The position numbers were made by a program, and so were the translations under genes. A stretch of 64,000 nt of DNA, from assembly GCA_963721435.1 (NCBI GenBank), contig CAVRJC010000006.1:310001-374000 (forward strand). The letters are read 5' to 3'. Within the stretch, counting starts at the first letter, position 1; every line of letters begins with the position of its first letter. The notes under the pieces were generated by a model. The model saw only the letters and a list, made by a program, of their open reading frames with translations, did no database searches and was not told the DNA's origin. Below, in pieces: positions 1-8,077 of this stretch. Origin of the DNA: CAVRJC01 sp963721435. GTDB taxonomy: Bacteria; Actinomycetota; Acidimicrobiia; IMCC26256; DASPTH01.

Positions 1-360
1 ACCGGCGCGGGCTTCGTCGACTGGGTGTGGGGCATGCACGAGGGGATGATCCGCCACTCGCACCAGATCACGAACGTGTTGACGGAGGTCGACGTCGACG
101 GCGACCGCGCGGTGAGCGAGGCCTATGTCACGGTCGCACTGTGGAGCCCACCCGAGGACTCGCCGACCGAGATCATCTCGCGCGGTCGGTACCTCGACCG
201 GTGGTCGTGTCGTGACGGGCGTTGGGCGATCGACCATCGCCTGTACGTGCAGGACCTGATGACGATGACGCCGATCCCTGCGAGCTCACTCGAGGCCGCG
301 GCGGCGCAGTCGCGCCGGGACCGTGAGGACCCGTCGTACGAGCTGTTCGCGTCCCTCTAG
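1..360 (+). CDS. SnoaL-like (NTF2-fold) protein, 5' end outside window
   Basis: The reading frame is open from the first base, so the start lies upstream of the window. The visible 119 residues contain a tryptophan-rich segment (DRW, then RWAID) and end in a variable tail, the usual pattern of the last strands of SnoaL/NTF2-like alpha+beta barrels. Such proteins are small polyketide-cyclase or dehydratase-like enzymes, often encoded in aromatic or steroid catabolic clusters. No catalytic residue can be assigned from the fragment. It converges on, and overlaps by 4 bases, the amidohydrolase gene on the other strand. The family call is moderate; the substrate is unknown. Confidence 0.55.
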   Translation, partial: TGAGFVDWVWGMHEGMIRHSHQITNVLTEVDVDGDRAVSEAYVTVALWSPPEDSPTEIISRGRYLDRWSCRDGRWAIDHRLYVQDLMTMTPIPASSLEAAAAQSRRDREDPSYELFASL

Positions 361-1628
361 CTCCAGGGACCGAAGTTGCGGAACGCGACCGGGCTCGCAC
401 CGGCGGGAACCGCGTCGATGGGCACCGAGAGGTTGGCGAGCGTGGGCGCGCCGATCCGCGCCGCGACCGCGGTCGAGCGCGTCGCGATCGAGGCCGAACA
501 CTCGGATCGCGTTCTCGCCCAGCATCGCGGTCGTCTCGCGTGGAGGGATCGCATGGAAGGTGTTGCGGAGCGCGAGGTGGGTGACCGGCACGGCCGCGTC
601 GTCATCGGTGTACTGCCAGGTGCTCTCGATGTGCGGGTAGTCGGAGCCCCACATCAGCTGTGACGCGTATCCCTCGCGCACCGCGCGTTCGGCCTCGAAC
701 GCGGCGAGGAAGCTCGCGCCGACGAACACGTTCGTCGCGCAGTACTCGCTGGGCGGCCTCGGCACCTGCTCGCGGAGCGCGGGGCTGAAGCCCACCTGGG
801 CGCGCCACGTGGAGTCGAGCTCCTGCACCGTCGTGGGCCACCAGTCGCCGGGCGACTCCGTGATCACCAAGGCGAGCTCCGGAAAGCGCTCGAAGACCCC
901 GCCGAAGATCATCCACCAGATCGCCCGCCGGGCGAAGTAGCCGCCGTCCTCGATCGACGTCAGGGCGAGGGACTCGGGTCCCGACGCCCTCCCCGGGCTC
1001 GCGGCGCCGACGTGCGTGCACAAGGTCAGGCCCCGGTTCGCGCACTCCGCCCAGAACGGGTCCCACGCGCGGTCGTTGTACTCGAGGTACACGCCGTGAC
1101 GCATCGCCGGGAAGTTCACCCCGCGCAGGCCCGAGTCGGCGACGCGCGGGAGCTCGGCGGTGGTCGCGACCGGGTCCCACATCGGAAGGTGCGCGAGCCC
1201 CACGTGGCGCGCCGGCTCGACCGAGCACGCGTCGGCCAGCCAGTCGTTGTAGATCCGGACTCCCACCGCCGCGAGGTCACGGTCGAACGTGAAGGACGCG
1301 TCGTTGCCGAGCAGCTGTGGGAGGAACGGGATGGGCTCGAAGTTCTGGCTGCCGTGGAAGATCACCTCGGCCGCGATGCCGTCGCGGTCCATGTCACGCA
1401 GACGCGCCGCCATGTCGTGGTGGCCCTCCGTGCGCTGGTTGGGGTGCGTGGTGAAGCCGGTCGCGGTCGTAGCCCGCGCTGCGCGCGCGCAGCGTCGTGA
1501 CTCGTGACCAGCTCGTCGAACGCGTCGAGGTGGCGGGAGGGGCAGTACGCGCGCAGCTGCGTGCGAAGGAGCGGCCCGATGTGGGTGTCGGACGACACGA
1601 TCACGACGGGTGCGTTGGACTCGGGCAT
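357..1628 (-). pseudogene. Amidohydrolase family 2 protein, reading frame broken twice
   Basis: The gene reads in three pieces. The first begins MPESNAP at the ATG at 1628 and carries the metal-binding start motif SSDTHIG. The middle piece (from about 1450 to 470) includes RLRDMDRDGIAAEV and MWGSDYPH, typical of the Amidohydro_2 (COG2159, ACMSD-like) family of decarboxylases and hydrolases. The last piece ends with VAFRNFGPW at 357. Joining them needs one indel near 1445-1490 and another near 465-475. All pieces keep family motifs and order, so a sequencing or assembly error is at least as likely as true decay. It is one of three Amidohydro_2 genes within 7 kb and is divergent from the GNAT gene. 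Confidence 0.7.
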
Positions 1629-1684
1629 GGGCCGACCCCCAATTCTCGACCGCCGCGAAACGCTACACCGGTCACAATCGGGGG

Positions 1685-2263
1685 GTGCCCGATCCCTCAC
1701 CCGTGCCCGAGATCATCGATCTCGGCGACACGTTCGTGCTGACGCGCGCTCGACCGGGCGACGAACGCTGGATCGCGGCCGCGGTGGAGCAGAGCCTCGA
1801 CCATCTGCACCCGTGGATGGAATGGGCGACACCGGAGCAGATCTCTGTCGACGCCCAGGCCGCGCGGATGACGCGCGTCGCGGGTGATTGGGAACGTGGC
1901 GAGGAGTACGGATACCTCGTGCGTCAGGGTCGCGACCCGCGCGTGCTCGGCTCGGCGTCGCTCATTCGCCGTCCGGCGGAGCGGTTCGGCCTGCCGGCGT
2001 GGGAGATCGGCTACTGGACCCACGTCGACTGGTGCCGCCGCGGGCTCGCGACCCGCTCGGCCCGCGCGCTCGTCGCCCTCGCGTTCGGCTTCGTGGGGAC
2101 GGAGGCCGTCGTGATCCGCTGCGACGAGGGGAATCTCGCGAGCGCCGCGATCCCGCGCGCGCTGGGCTTCACGCTCCTCTCGATCGTCGACGCGCCGAAG
2201 ACCGCGCCCGCCCACACCGGCCGCGACATGGTGTGGCTCCTCCGTCGCGGCCCGGAGCGCTGA
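1685..2263 (+). CDS. GNAT family N-acetyltransferase (RimJ/RimL-like)
   Basis: A 192-residue protein with the GNAT fold. The acetyl-CoA loop appears as CRRGLATRSARAL around residues 118-130, and the C-terminal RALGFTLL segment matches the late strand of RimJ/RimL-type acetyltransferases. It transfers an acetyl group from acetyl-CoA to an amine; the substrate is not predictable. The GTG at 1685 was chosen because the longer frame upstream runs into the divergent amidohydrolase start and lacks family-like sequence. A CACAAT box ends 6 bases before this GTG, in line with the leaderless pattern seen elsewhere in the window. Confidence 0.72.
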   Translation: MPDPSPVPEIIDLGDTFVLTRARPGDERWIAAAVEQSLDHLHPWMEWATPEQISVDAQAARMTRVAGDWERGEEYGYLVRQGRDPRVLGSASLIRRPAERFGLPAWEIGYWTHVDWCRRGLATRSARALVALAFGFVGTEAVVIRCDEGNLASAAIPRALGFTLLSIVDAPKTAPAHTGRDMVWLLRRGPER

Positions 2264-2295
2264 GGCTGCACTACGCTCCCGAGCCGTGGGTGCTC

Positions 2296-2757
2296 ATGGC
2301 TGACGGAAGCGGCTCGCTGGACTGGCTGTCCGAGGCAGGCCTCGAACCGCAGGTGTACGAGCACCTGGCGGTGCTGGAGGAGCAGCTGTGGGCCGATGCC
2401 ATCGAGGCGCCGTTGCTCGAGCTGATCCGGCTCCGGATCGCGCAGATCCTCGACGCCCCGGTGGAGCTCGAGTGGCGCTCGCCGGCAGCAGTGGCGGCCG
2501 GCCTCGACGAGGCCATGGTGGACGACCTGTCCAACTGGCCCACGTCGCCGAAGTTCGACGAGCGGCAACGAGCGGTGCTGTCGTGGGCCGAGCAGTGGGT
2601 GATCGATCCCGAGCAGATCACCGACGAGGACGCGACCCGCTTGCGGGCTTCGCTCACCGACAAGGAGTGCGCGGCGCTGTCGACCGCGCTCGCAGTCTTC
2701 GAATCGCTGACGCGCACGCGTGTCGCGCTCGGCCTCGCGTCGTCGCGCACCACATGA
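2296..2757 (+). CDS. Carboxymuconolactone decarboxylase (AhpD-fold) family protein
   Basis: A 153-residue all-helical protein. The segment LLELIRLRIAQILDAPVELEW lines up with the core CMD/AhpD helix, but the usual CxxC redox pair is absent. The later stretch with ERQRAVLSWAEQW matches the second conserved helix. Without the cysteines it is more likely a decarboxylase-like or structural homologue than a peroxidase-cycle partner. A GTG two codons upstream (2290) is an alternative start. It is followed by a second CMD-family gene after 68 bases, and amidohydrolases lie on both sides. Confidence 0.65.
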   Translation: MADGSGSLDWLSEAGLEPQVYEHLAVLEEQLWADAIEAPLLELIRLRIAQILDAPVELEWRSPAAVAAGLDEAMVDDLSNWPTSPKFDERQRAVLSWAEQWVIDPEQITDEDATRLRASLTDKECAALSTALAVFESLTRTRVALGLASSRTT

Positions 2758-2825
2758 GACCATCTGGCTGAGACCAATTGGGCGGCTGCGACCAGCCGGA
2801 CCGATTCGAGACAGAGGAGCACGAG

Positions 2826-3344
2826 ATGAGCACGGCGAGAATCGCTCCACCCGAAGGTGGCCTGTCGGTGTTCGACCACGACCCGGAGCTCTGGGGCACC
2901 TTCAACCGCTTCTACGGGTACCTCTGGACGTACGGCGCGCTCGACCAGCCCACGAAGGAGGCGGCGCGCCTCCGCAACGCGCGGGTCACGGGGTGCCCGG
3001 TCTGCCGCAACCTCCGGTTCGACGGCGCGCGCGAGCAGGGCCTCACCGAGGACTACGTCGAGCAGATCGTCGACGGCTACGAGAAGTCCGACCTCCCCGA
3101 GCGGTGGAAGGACGCGGTCCGCTGGACCGACGCGGTCATCGGCTATCCGGCATCGGTCACGAGCGAGGAGCGCGCGGCGATCGCCGCCGACTTCACGCCT
3201 GCCGAGTTCGTCGAGCTCACACTGACTGCCGCGATCGCGCAGGGCTTCTCGAAGTCGGTGGTCGCGTGGGGCGGCGGGAGTGACATGCCCACCACGATCG
3301 TGCCGACGCCGACTCCCGACAGCATGGTGACCGACGGGTCCTGA
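2826..3344 (+). CDS. Carboxymuconolactone decarboxylase family protein with CxxC
   Basis: A 172-residue AhpD-like protein. It carries the redox-type motif CPVCRN near residue 58 within the conserved helix, followed by a DYVEQIVDGYE segment and RWKDAVRWTDAVIG, which matches the second family helix. In AhpD the CxxC pair is the peroxidase or adaptor site; here the role is inferred only. The ATG at 2826 follows a purine-rich AGAGGAGCACGAG stretch that serves as the ribosome-binding site. It probably belongs to the same functional group as the adjacent amidohydrolase and CMD genes. Confidence 0.7.
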   Translation: MSTARIAPPEGGLSVFDHDPELWGTFNRFYGYLWTYGALDQPTKEAARLRNARVTGCPVCRNLRFDGAREQGLTEDYVEQIVDGYEKSDLPERWKDAVRWTDAVIGYPASVTSEERAAIAADFTPAEFVELTLTAAIAQGFSKSVVAWGGGSDMPTTIVPTPTPDSMVTDGS

Positions 3345-3360
3345 CACTGCAGACTCCGGC

Positions 3361-3731
3361 GTGCGCCGCCGCCGGGCGCTGGGAGTCACACGCGGTGAGT
3401 CAGGCTGCTGGACCTGACGCCGAACGGGGTCGGCTTCGAGTCCGCGGTGCCGATGGCCCCTGGCCACACGATCGAGCTGTTGACCCGTATCCCGGACTCG
3501 GATGCCCGGCTCGTCGACATGACCATCCCAGTCCGGATCAGGTCGTGCCGTCACGACTCGCGCGACGACTGCTACCGGATTGGTGGAACGATCGAGGTAC
3601 GGGATGAGGTGACTCGTTCGGCACTCGTCGAGTTCCTCTTCGTGACACTTCCGGAGGTACGCATTGGCGGACGTGGACGCGCCGACTCCCGCGCGCGCGA
3701 CGACGTCGCGCGGAGCAGTTCAGCGTCCTGA
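3361..3731 (+). pseudogene. Possible PilZ-like domain remnant, frame broken near 3400
   Basis: Starting at GTG 3361 the first frame reads an arginine cluster (RRRR), then stops at 3415. From about 3399 the next frame reads LLDLTPNGVGFES followed by strand-like segments (IELLTRIPD, YRIGGTIEV) to the stop at 3731. The RxxxR cluster and the D-x-T/S-x-x-G motif are the two c-di-GMP-binding signatures of PilZ domains, but the spacing between them is shorter than usual. It may therefore be a truncated or mis-sequenced PilZ protein or a chance resemblance. Nothing else is seen in the 3345-3738 interval. Confidence 0.33.
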
Positions 3732-3738
3732 CTCGCCT

Positions 3739-4845
3739 TCAGATGTCGATGTGGTACAGCGCGCAGGCATTGTCGTGCAGCACCTTGTCGGCGACCCAAC
3801 CCGGCACGCCGGAGAAGTTCTTGTCGATGACGCTCAGCGAGTGCGGCCACGTGGAGTCGGTGTGCGGGAAGTCCGAGCCCCACATGAACGCGTCGGGACC
3901 GAGCGCCTCGAGGCTCGCGGCGCCGACCGGGTCGTCCATGAACGTGAGCCAGAGCTGGCGCCGGACGTAGTCGCTCGGCTTCATGGTGAGCGCGACGTGC
4001 ATCATGGCGCCGAACTTCTCGGTGGCGTGGTCCATGCGTTGCATCCAGTGCGGCAACCACCCGATCTCGCACTCGGCGCCGACGATCTGCAGGCTCGGGA
4101 ACTTCTCCATCACGCCACCGAGCACGATCTGGCTCACCGAGCGCTGCACCTCGTGGATCAGGTGCATGTAGCGCACCGCGGCGGCGGTGAAGTCGACCCT
4201 GCTCTCGGGGCCCATCCCGGTGACGATGTGCAATGACAGCGGGAGCTCGAGATCCTGCGCCGCCGCCCACAAGCGGTCGTACGTGGGCAAGAAGTACGGC
4301 GCGTCGTCGGGCGGGTAGCCCCAGATCATCGCGCCCTTGAGCCCGATCTCGGCGCAGCGCTCGAGCTCGCGCACACCGGCGTCGACGTCCCAGAGCGAGA
4401 TGAGCCCGAGCCCGTGGAGCCGCTGCGGGTCGTGCGCGCAGAACTCGGCCAGCCAGTCGTTGTAGACGCGGAAGAACTCCTGCTGCAGTGCGGCGTCGGT
4501 CATGCGGTAGAGGCGCATGCCGAGCGTCCCGTACAGCACCTCGGCGCGCACGCCGTCGACATCCTGGTCCTTCAGCCGCTCGGCCGGATCCCAGCCCGAC
4601 GGGCGGGCGGACTCGTAGCCCGCCTTCTCGAGGTGCTCCTTCAATGCCTCGCCGCTCAGGCCCGCGGCCCACGCGCCCGCCACCGTCGACGGTGGCAAGG
4701 TGGGGGCGTGGAACGAGTACCCCGGGCCCTCGTCGTTCTTGCGCACCTGTGGCGCGATGTCGCGCAGGCTCGCATCGACCCGTGAGGTCCACAGGTCGGC
4801 CGGCTCCATGACGTGCGAATCGGCCGAGACGATGACTCGTTCCAC
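3739..4845 (-). CDS. Amidohydrolase family 2 protein
   Basis: A 368-residue intact TIM-barrel amidohydrolase. The N-terminal SADSHVMEP supplies the first metal-binding D-x-H-type motif, a central histidine is seen in LSLHIVTG, and MWGSDFPHTDSTW near the C-terminus carries the conserved aspartate. This layout matches the ACMSD/gamma-resorcylate decarboxylase branch (Amidohydro_2), whose members decarboxylate or hydrolyse ring acids. The GTG start at 4845 follows a GAGGAG site. It is divergent from the CMD gene at 4960, with 114 bases between them. The substrate cannot be read from sequence. Confidence 0.8.
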   Translation of the reverse strand: MERVIVSADSHVMEPADLWTSRVDASLRDIAPQVRKNDEGPGYSFHAPTLPPSTVAGAWAAGLSGEALKEHLEKAGYESARPSGWDPAERLKDQDVDGVRAEVLYGTLGMRLYRMTDAALQQEFFRVYNDWLAEFCAHDPQRLHGLGLISLWDVDAGVRELERCAEIGLKGAMIWGYPPDDAPYFLPTYDRLWAAAQDLELPLSLHIVTGMGPESRVDFTAAAVRYMHLIHEVQRSVSQIVLGGVMEKFPSLQIVGAECEIGWLPHWMQRMDHATEKFGAMMHVALTMKPSDYVRRQLWLTFMDDPVGAASLEALGPDAFMWGSDFPHTDSTWPHSLSVIDKNFSGVPGWVADKVLHDNACALYHIDI

Positions 4846-4959
4846 GATGCTCTCCTCGGGGTGGCGAAATGCCGTGCAGGTTGCCGTGCGGCCGGAAGCT
4901 CTGTACAAAGCTACGTCGACGCCGGCCGAAGGCGCTGGCCAACGGGTCGAGGAGACCGA

Positions 4960-5535
4960 ATGTCGCGCACGGTTCGCATCGCAGGCCAGGCTCCCGAGGA
5001 CTGGAGCGAGTCGACCCGCGCCGAGTTCGCCGGGGTCGACGAGGCGGCGCGGCACCGGCTCCACCTGCCGTCCGTCATCGCCACCCACCCGACGTTCCTC
5101 CCGCCGTACATGACCTGGGCCAAGGCCGTCGCTCTGAGCGGCGTGCTGGAGCGTCGGGACAACGCGTTGCTCGCGCTGCGCACCGGGTTCCGGTGCGATT
5201 CGGAGTTCGAGTGGGGAGTGCACGCCGAGACGGCGGTGCAGCGGGCCGGGCTGAGCGCCGACGAAGTGGCCCGGGTCGCGGCGGGCCCCGACGCCGTGGG
5301 CTGGTCGCAACGCGACGCGGCACTGTTGCGCGCGGCCGACGACCTCCAGGACGTGCACACGATCAGTGACGCCACCTGGCAGGAGCTCGGGGAGTTCTTC
5401 ACGCCGGACGCGCTGCTCGAGGTCGCGTTCGTGTGCGGGCACTACACGATGCTGTCGATGGTCGCGAACACGGTCGGCGTGCGACCCGAGGAGCAGTGGC
5501 AACCGTTGCCGATCTCGACGATGGGAGAGCAATGA
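4960..5535 (+). CDS. Carboxymuconolactone decarboxylase (AhpD-fold) family protein
   Basis: A 191-residue protein with the canonical CMD/AhpD core: R-x-x-x-x-C-x-S-x-x-E-W-x-x-H (GFRCDSEFEWGVH), then GLSADEVARVAAG, and later RDAALLRAADDL. Many actinobacterial proteins of this type are annotated as 4-carboxymuconolactone decarboxylase-like although their substrates are unknown. The ATG at 4960 lies 6 bases after a GGAG site. Its stop overlaps the ATG of the next amidohydrolase (ATGA overlap), so the two genes are almost certainly co-translated and work in one pathway. Confidence 0.78.
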   Translation: MSRTVRIAGQAPEDWSESTRAEFAGVDEAARHRLHLPSVIATHPTFLPPYMTWAKAVALSGVLERRDNALLALRTGFRCDSEFEWGVHAETAVQRAGLSADEVARVAAGPDAVGWSQRDAALLRAADDLQDVHTISDATWQELGEFFTPDALLEVAFVCGHYTMLSMVANTVGVRPEEQWQPLPISTMGEQ

Positions 5536-6968
5536 GCACCAGCGAGCAGATCCACCGCGAGGTCGGGCACCCGATCATCGACGCCGACGGTCACGTCCTC
5601 GAGGTGCTCGAGGCGACGTACCCGCATCTGCGCGAGGCACTGGGCGCGACGCGTTTCGAGAAGTGGCTCGCGCGCGGGCCCATCGCGCGGCTTGCGCAAC
5701 GACCACGCACGACCGAAGACCGGCTCCGCACGCGCACCCCGCAGGGCGCGTGGTGGGGGACGCAGACCGTGAACGTGCGCGACCGCGCGACCGCGACGCT
5801 GCCGGCACTCCTCGCCGAGCGCAGCGAGGAGATCGGGATCGACTACTTCGTGCTGTACCCGACGAACACGCTGCTCACGTGCGCGGAGGAGGACCCCGAG
5901 CTTCGCCGAGGCCTGTGCGCGGGCTTCAACTCGTTCTTCGCCGACGTCTACGGGCCCTACGCGGCGCAGATGACGATGGCCGCGCTCATCCCGATGCACA
6001 CCCCCGAGGAGGCGGTCGCGGAGCTCGAGCACTGCAAGGACCTGGGCATCAAGGTGGTGTGCTTCCCGGAAGGCGTGGCGCGCCCGCTCACCGAGCCCGC
6101 CGGACCGGATTGCAACCCGTTCCTCTTCCAGGGCCAGGCGCAGTGGTTCGACTCGTTCGGGCTCGACAGCCTCTACGACTACGACCCGGCCTGGGCGAAG
6201 TGCCAGGAGCTCGGGTACGCAGTCACGTTCCACGGCGGGATGACCGTCCGCCCCGGCATCAACTGGTCGATCAGCAGCTACGTCGCGAACCACGTCGGGC
6301 AGTTCGCGATGTCGATGTACCCGCTCGCGAAGTCATTGCTCTTCGGCGGTGTCACGCGGCGTTTCCCCGGCCTTCCCATCGTGCTCCAGGAGTGCGGGGT
6401 GTCGTGGGGTATGCAGCTCCTCGTCGACGCGATCGAGCACTGGGAGAAGCGCAACCTCGACGCGCTCGAGATGCTCAATCCGGCGCGGCTCGATCGTGAC
6501 GAGCTGGGCGCGTACTTCGAGCGCTATCCCGGGCGCCTCGGCGACCTCGTGGACGGCGATCTCTACGAGCTGGTGTCGCGCTTTCCGATCGCGGGGAGCG
6601 TGCCCGATCAGCCCGACGAGTTCGCGGCGATGGGCGTGTCGAGCAAGGCCGACATCGTGCGCCTCTTCGCGGACTCGTTCTACTTCGGCTGCGAGGCCGA
6701 TGACCGCGGCATGGTCACCGCGTTCCTGCCGTCGAACCCGGGCGGTGCAAGGTTGCGGGCGGTGCTCGGCTCCGACATCGGGCACTGGGACGTCACCGAC
6801 ATCGCGGGAGTGGTCGCCGAGGCGCACGAGCTCGTCGACCAGGGCTTCCTGACCGACGAGCAGTGGCGTCAGATCGTGTTCGACAACCCGGTCGAGATGC
6901 TCACCCGCGTGAACCCCGACTTCTTCGTCGGGACCGCCGTCGCCGACCGCGTGCCCGCGCTCGGCTGA
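5532..6968 (+). CDS. Amidohydrolase family protein, long form
   Basis: A 478-residue amidohydrolase. IIDADGHVLE near residue 15 is the N-terminal metal motif, HGGMTVRPG carries a central histidine, and GSDIGHWD near residue 415 carries the conserved aspartate. It is about 100 residues longer than the two other Amidohydro_2 proteins here; the extra length sits between the central histidine and the last motif (about residues 305-400). It overlaps the upstream CMD gene by 4 bases. The likely role is decarboxylation or C-C/C-N hydrolysis of an organic acid; the substrate is unknown. Confidence 0.77.
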   Translation: MSTSEQIHREVGHPIIDADGHVLEVLEATYPHLREALGATRFEKWLARGPIARLAQRPRTTEDRLRTRTPQGAWWGTQTVNVRDRATATLPALLAERSEEIGIDYFVLYPTNTLLTCAEEDPELRRGLCAGFNSFFADVYGPYAAQMTMAALIPMHTPEEAVAELEHCKDLGIKVVCFPEGVARPLTEPAGPDCNPFLFQGQAQWFDSFGLDSLYDYDPAWAKCQELGYAVTFHGGMTVRPGINWSISSYVANHVGQFAMSMYPLAKSLLFGGVTRRFPGLPIVLQECGVSWGMQLLVDAIEHWEKRNLDALEMLNPARLDRDELGAYFERYPGRLGDLVDGDLYELVSRFPIAGSVPDQPDEFAAMGVSSKADIVRLFADSFYFGCEADDRGMVTAFLPSNPGGARLRAVLGSDIGHWDVTDIAGVVAEAHELVDQGFLTDEQWRQIVFDNPVEMLTRVNPDFFVGTAVADRVPALG

Positions 6969-7011
6969 GTCGGACTGCGGGCCGCAGCACCCGCTCCCGT
7001 CCTGAGCTCGG

Positions 7012-7317
7012 CGCGCGCATCGTTGCGTCGAGCTCGCGGAGCAGGCGATGCGGCGCTTGCGTCACCGTCGCCCAGGTCGCGAGCACGAGCCGGTAGCCGT
7101 GACGACCGGGCACGGTCCACTTCTCGTTGTCGTGCTCGTAGTCGTTCGGGTCGTCGTGCCATCGGCGCCCGTTCGTCTCGAGAATCGTGCGCGCCGGCTG
7201 GAAGCCGAAGTCGTCGCGGTACGTGCTCCCGTTCCAGTCGAGGGGAAGCTCGCGCGTGAAGTCGGTGATCCCGTTGGCAACGAGCAGTCGGCGTGTCCAG
7301 CGCGGCAAGCCGCACTC
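7012..7317 (-). pseudogene. C-terminal fragment of a DUF559/AbiEi-type protein
   Basis: On the minus strand about 100 residues match the C-terminal Vsr-like nuclease domain (DUF559) found behind AbiEi-type antitoxin domains in actinobacteria: GLPRW, FTRELPLDW, GRRWHDDP, YEHDNEKW, and GRHGYRLVLATW. The usual E-x-D-G of this domain reads ETNG here, so a likely catalytic or metal residue is replaced. No N-terminal winged-helix part or start codon is found upstream, because the similarity stops near 7317. The frame continues to a stop at 6901 without family-like sequence. It is judged a gene remnant next to a tRNA. Confidence 0.55.
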
Positions 7318-7333
7318 CCAATTACTGCTTCTA

Positions 7334-7516
7334 ATGGACGTGATCGCGCGAGCTGCAGCGCACGGGTTCACGCTCGAGGAACGTGTGATCGGCGACGCGT
7401 GGGTTCACGGCCGGTCACGCGACGGCGATGAGTGGTGGCCGTGCTTCCGTACTGAATGCGAGGCGCTGAGCTGGATAGACGACCGACTTCGACGGATCGG
7501 CGTGTTCGATGCGTAA
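7334..7516 (+). CDS. Hypothetical 60-residue protein
   Basis: A short frame starting at ATG 7334 that encodes a tryptophan-rich product (DEWWPCFRTE, LSWIDDRL). No known domain is recognised. Its base composition is less GC-biased than the flanking housekeeping genes, and it lies in the scar-like stretch between the amidohydrolase and tRNA-Lys, so it may be cargo of a former mobile element. No clear ribosome-binding site is seen. Whether it is expressed is uncertain. Confidence 0.35.
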   Translation: MDVIARAAAHGFTLEERVIGDAWVHGRSRDGDEWWPCFRTECEALSWIDDRLRRIGVFDA

Positions 7517-7581
7517 GTACGTAGCTCCCAGGGGTCTTTCTCCTCTGTTCGCACGCGTCGCGGAGTGGTATTCGGTCAAGG

Positions 7582-7755
7582 GTGAAGTCACTGCTTCGGA
7601 CGCCACTCGTCGTTGTCGTCTCGGCCTTGATGCTCGTCGTTGTCGCCTTGGAAGCGTCCGGCGTCGACGTACCCGATTGGTCCCTTTACGTCGCTTTCGG
7701 TGCGGGCGCAGGGCTCTATCTCTTTCGGTCTAACCGGGCACGACAGCCTCACTGA
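7582..7755 (+). CDS. Possible small membrane protein (57 residues)
   Basis: Starting at GTG 7582 this short frame gives a basic N-terminus, a first hydrophobic helix (LVVVVSALMLVVVAL), a polar turn (SGVDVPDW) and a second hydrophobic stretch (YVAFGAGAGLYLF), and ends in positive residues. That is the layout of a two-helix membrane peptide. The ribosome-binding site is weak (AAGG just before the start). No family is recognised. It sits in the accessory stretch before tRNA-Lys and could equally be a chance frame. Confidence 0.35.
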   Translation: MKSLLRTPLVVVVSALMLVVVALEASGVDVPDWSLYVAFGAGAGLYLFRSNRARQPH

Positions 7756-7928
7756 GTAGCGCTGATGCGACGAAGCCCCGCCCGAAGGCTTCGCGATCAG
7801 GGGCCGCTGACCCCTCCGCCATCCCACAGCAACACGTATGCGGAGTTTCTGTGGCCAAATCGTGGCCAACGCTGGCGGTCACGGCGCCTGATGCAGGGCG
7901 CGCAAGCCGCTGACCAGCGCTTTCTCGG

Positions 7929-8002
7929 TACGCCCCCGGGGACTCGAACCCCGAACCTAGTGATTAAGAGTCACTTGCTCTAACCAATTGAGCTAGAGGC
8001 GC
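7929..8002 (-). tRNA. tRNA-Lys(CTT)
   Basis: The minus strand folds into a full cloverleaf. The acceptor pairs 7996-8002 with 7930-7936. The anticodon stem AGTGA/TCACT encloses the loop CTCTTAA, giving anticodon CTT (lysine codon AAG). The T arm reads CGGGG-TTCGAGT-CCCCG. No 3' CCA is encoded. The DNA beyond its 3' end (7000-7928) holds gene remnants, the position where integrative elements usually insert. Confidence 0.95.
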
Positions 8003-8065
8003 TTGTGTGGGAGAGATCCTACCGAGTCCGCACGCCCGGACCTCCACCGTTCTCGTGGGCACCGT

Positions 8066-8071
8066 TAGCTT
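8066..8071 (+). promoter_or_regulatory. -10 box for the TIGR01777 gene (leaderless)
   Basis: TAGCTT ends 6 bases before the ATG at 8078, so transcription is expected to start at or next to the start codon. No Shine-Dalgarno sequence is present between the box and the ATG. Confidence 0.45.
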
Positions 8072-8077
8072 GGGCAC

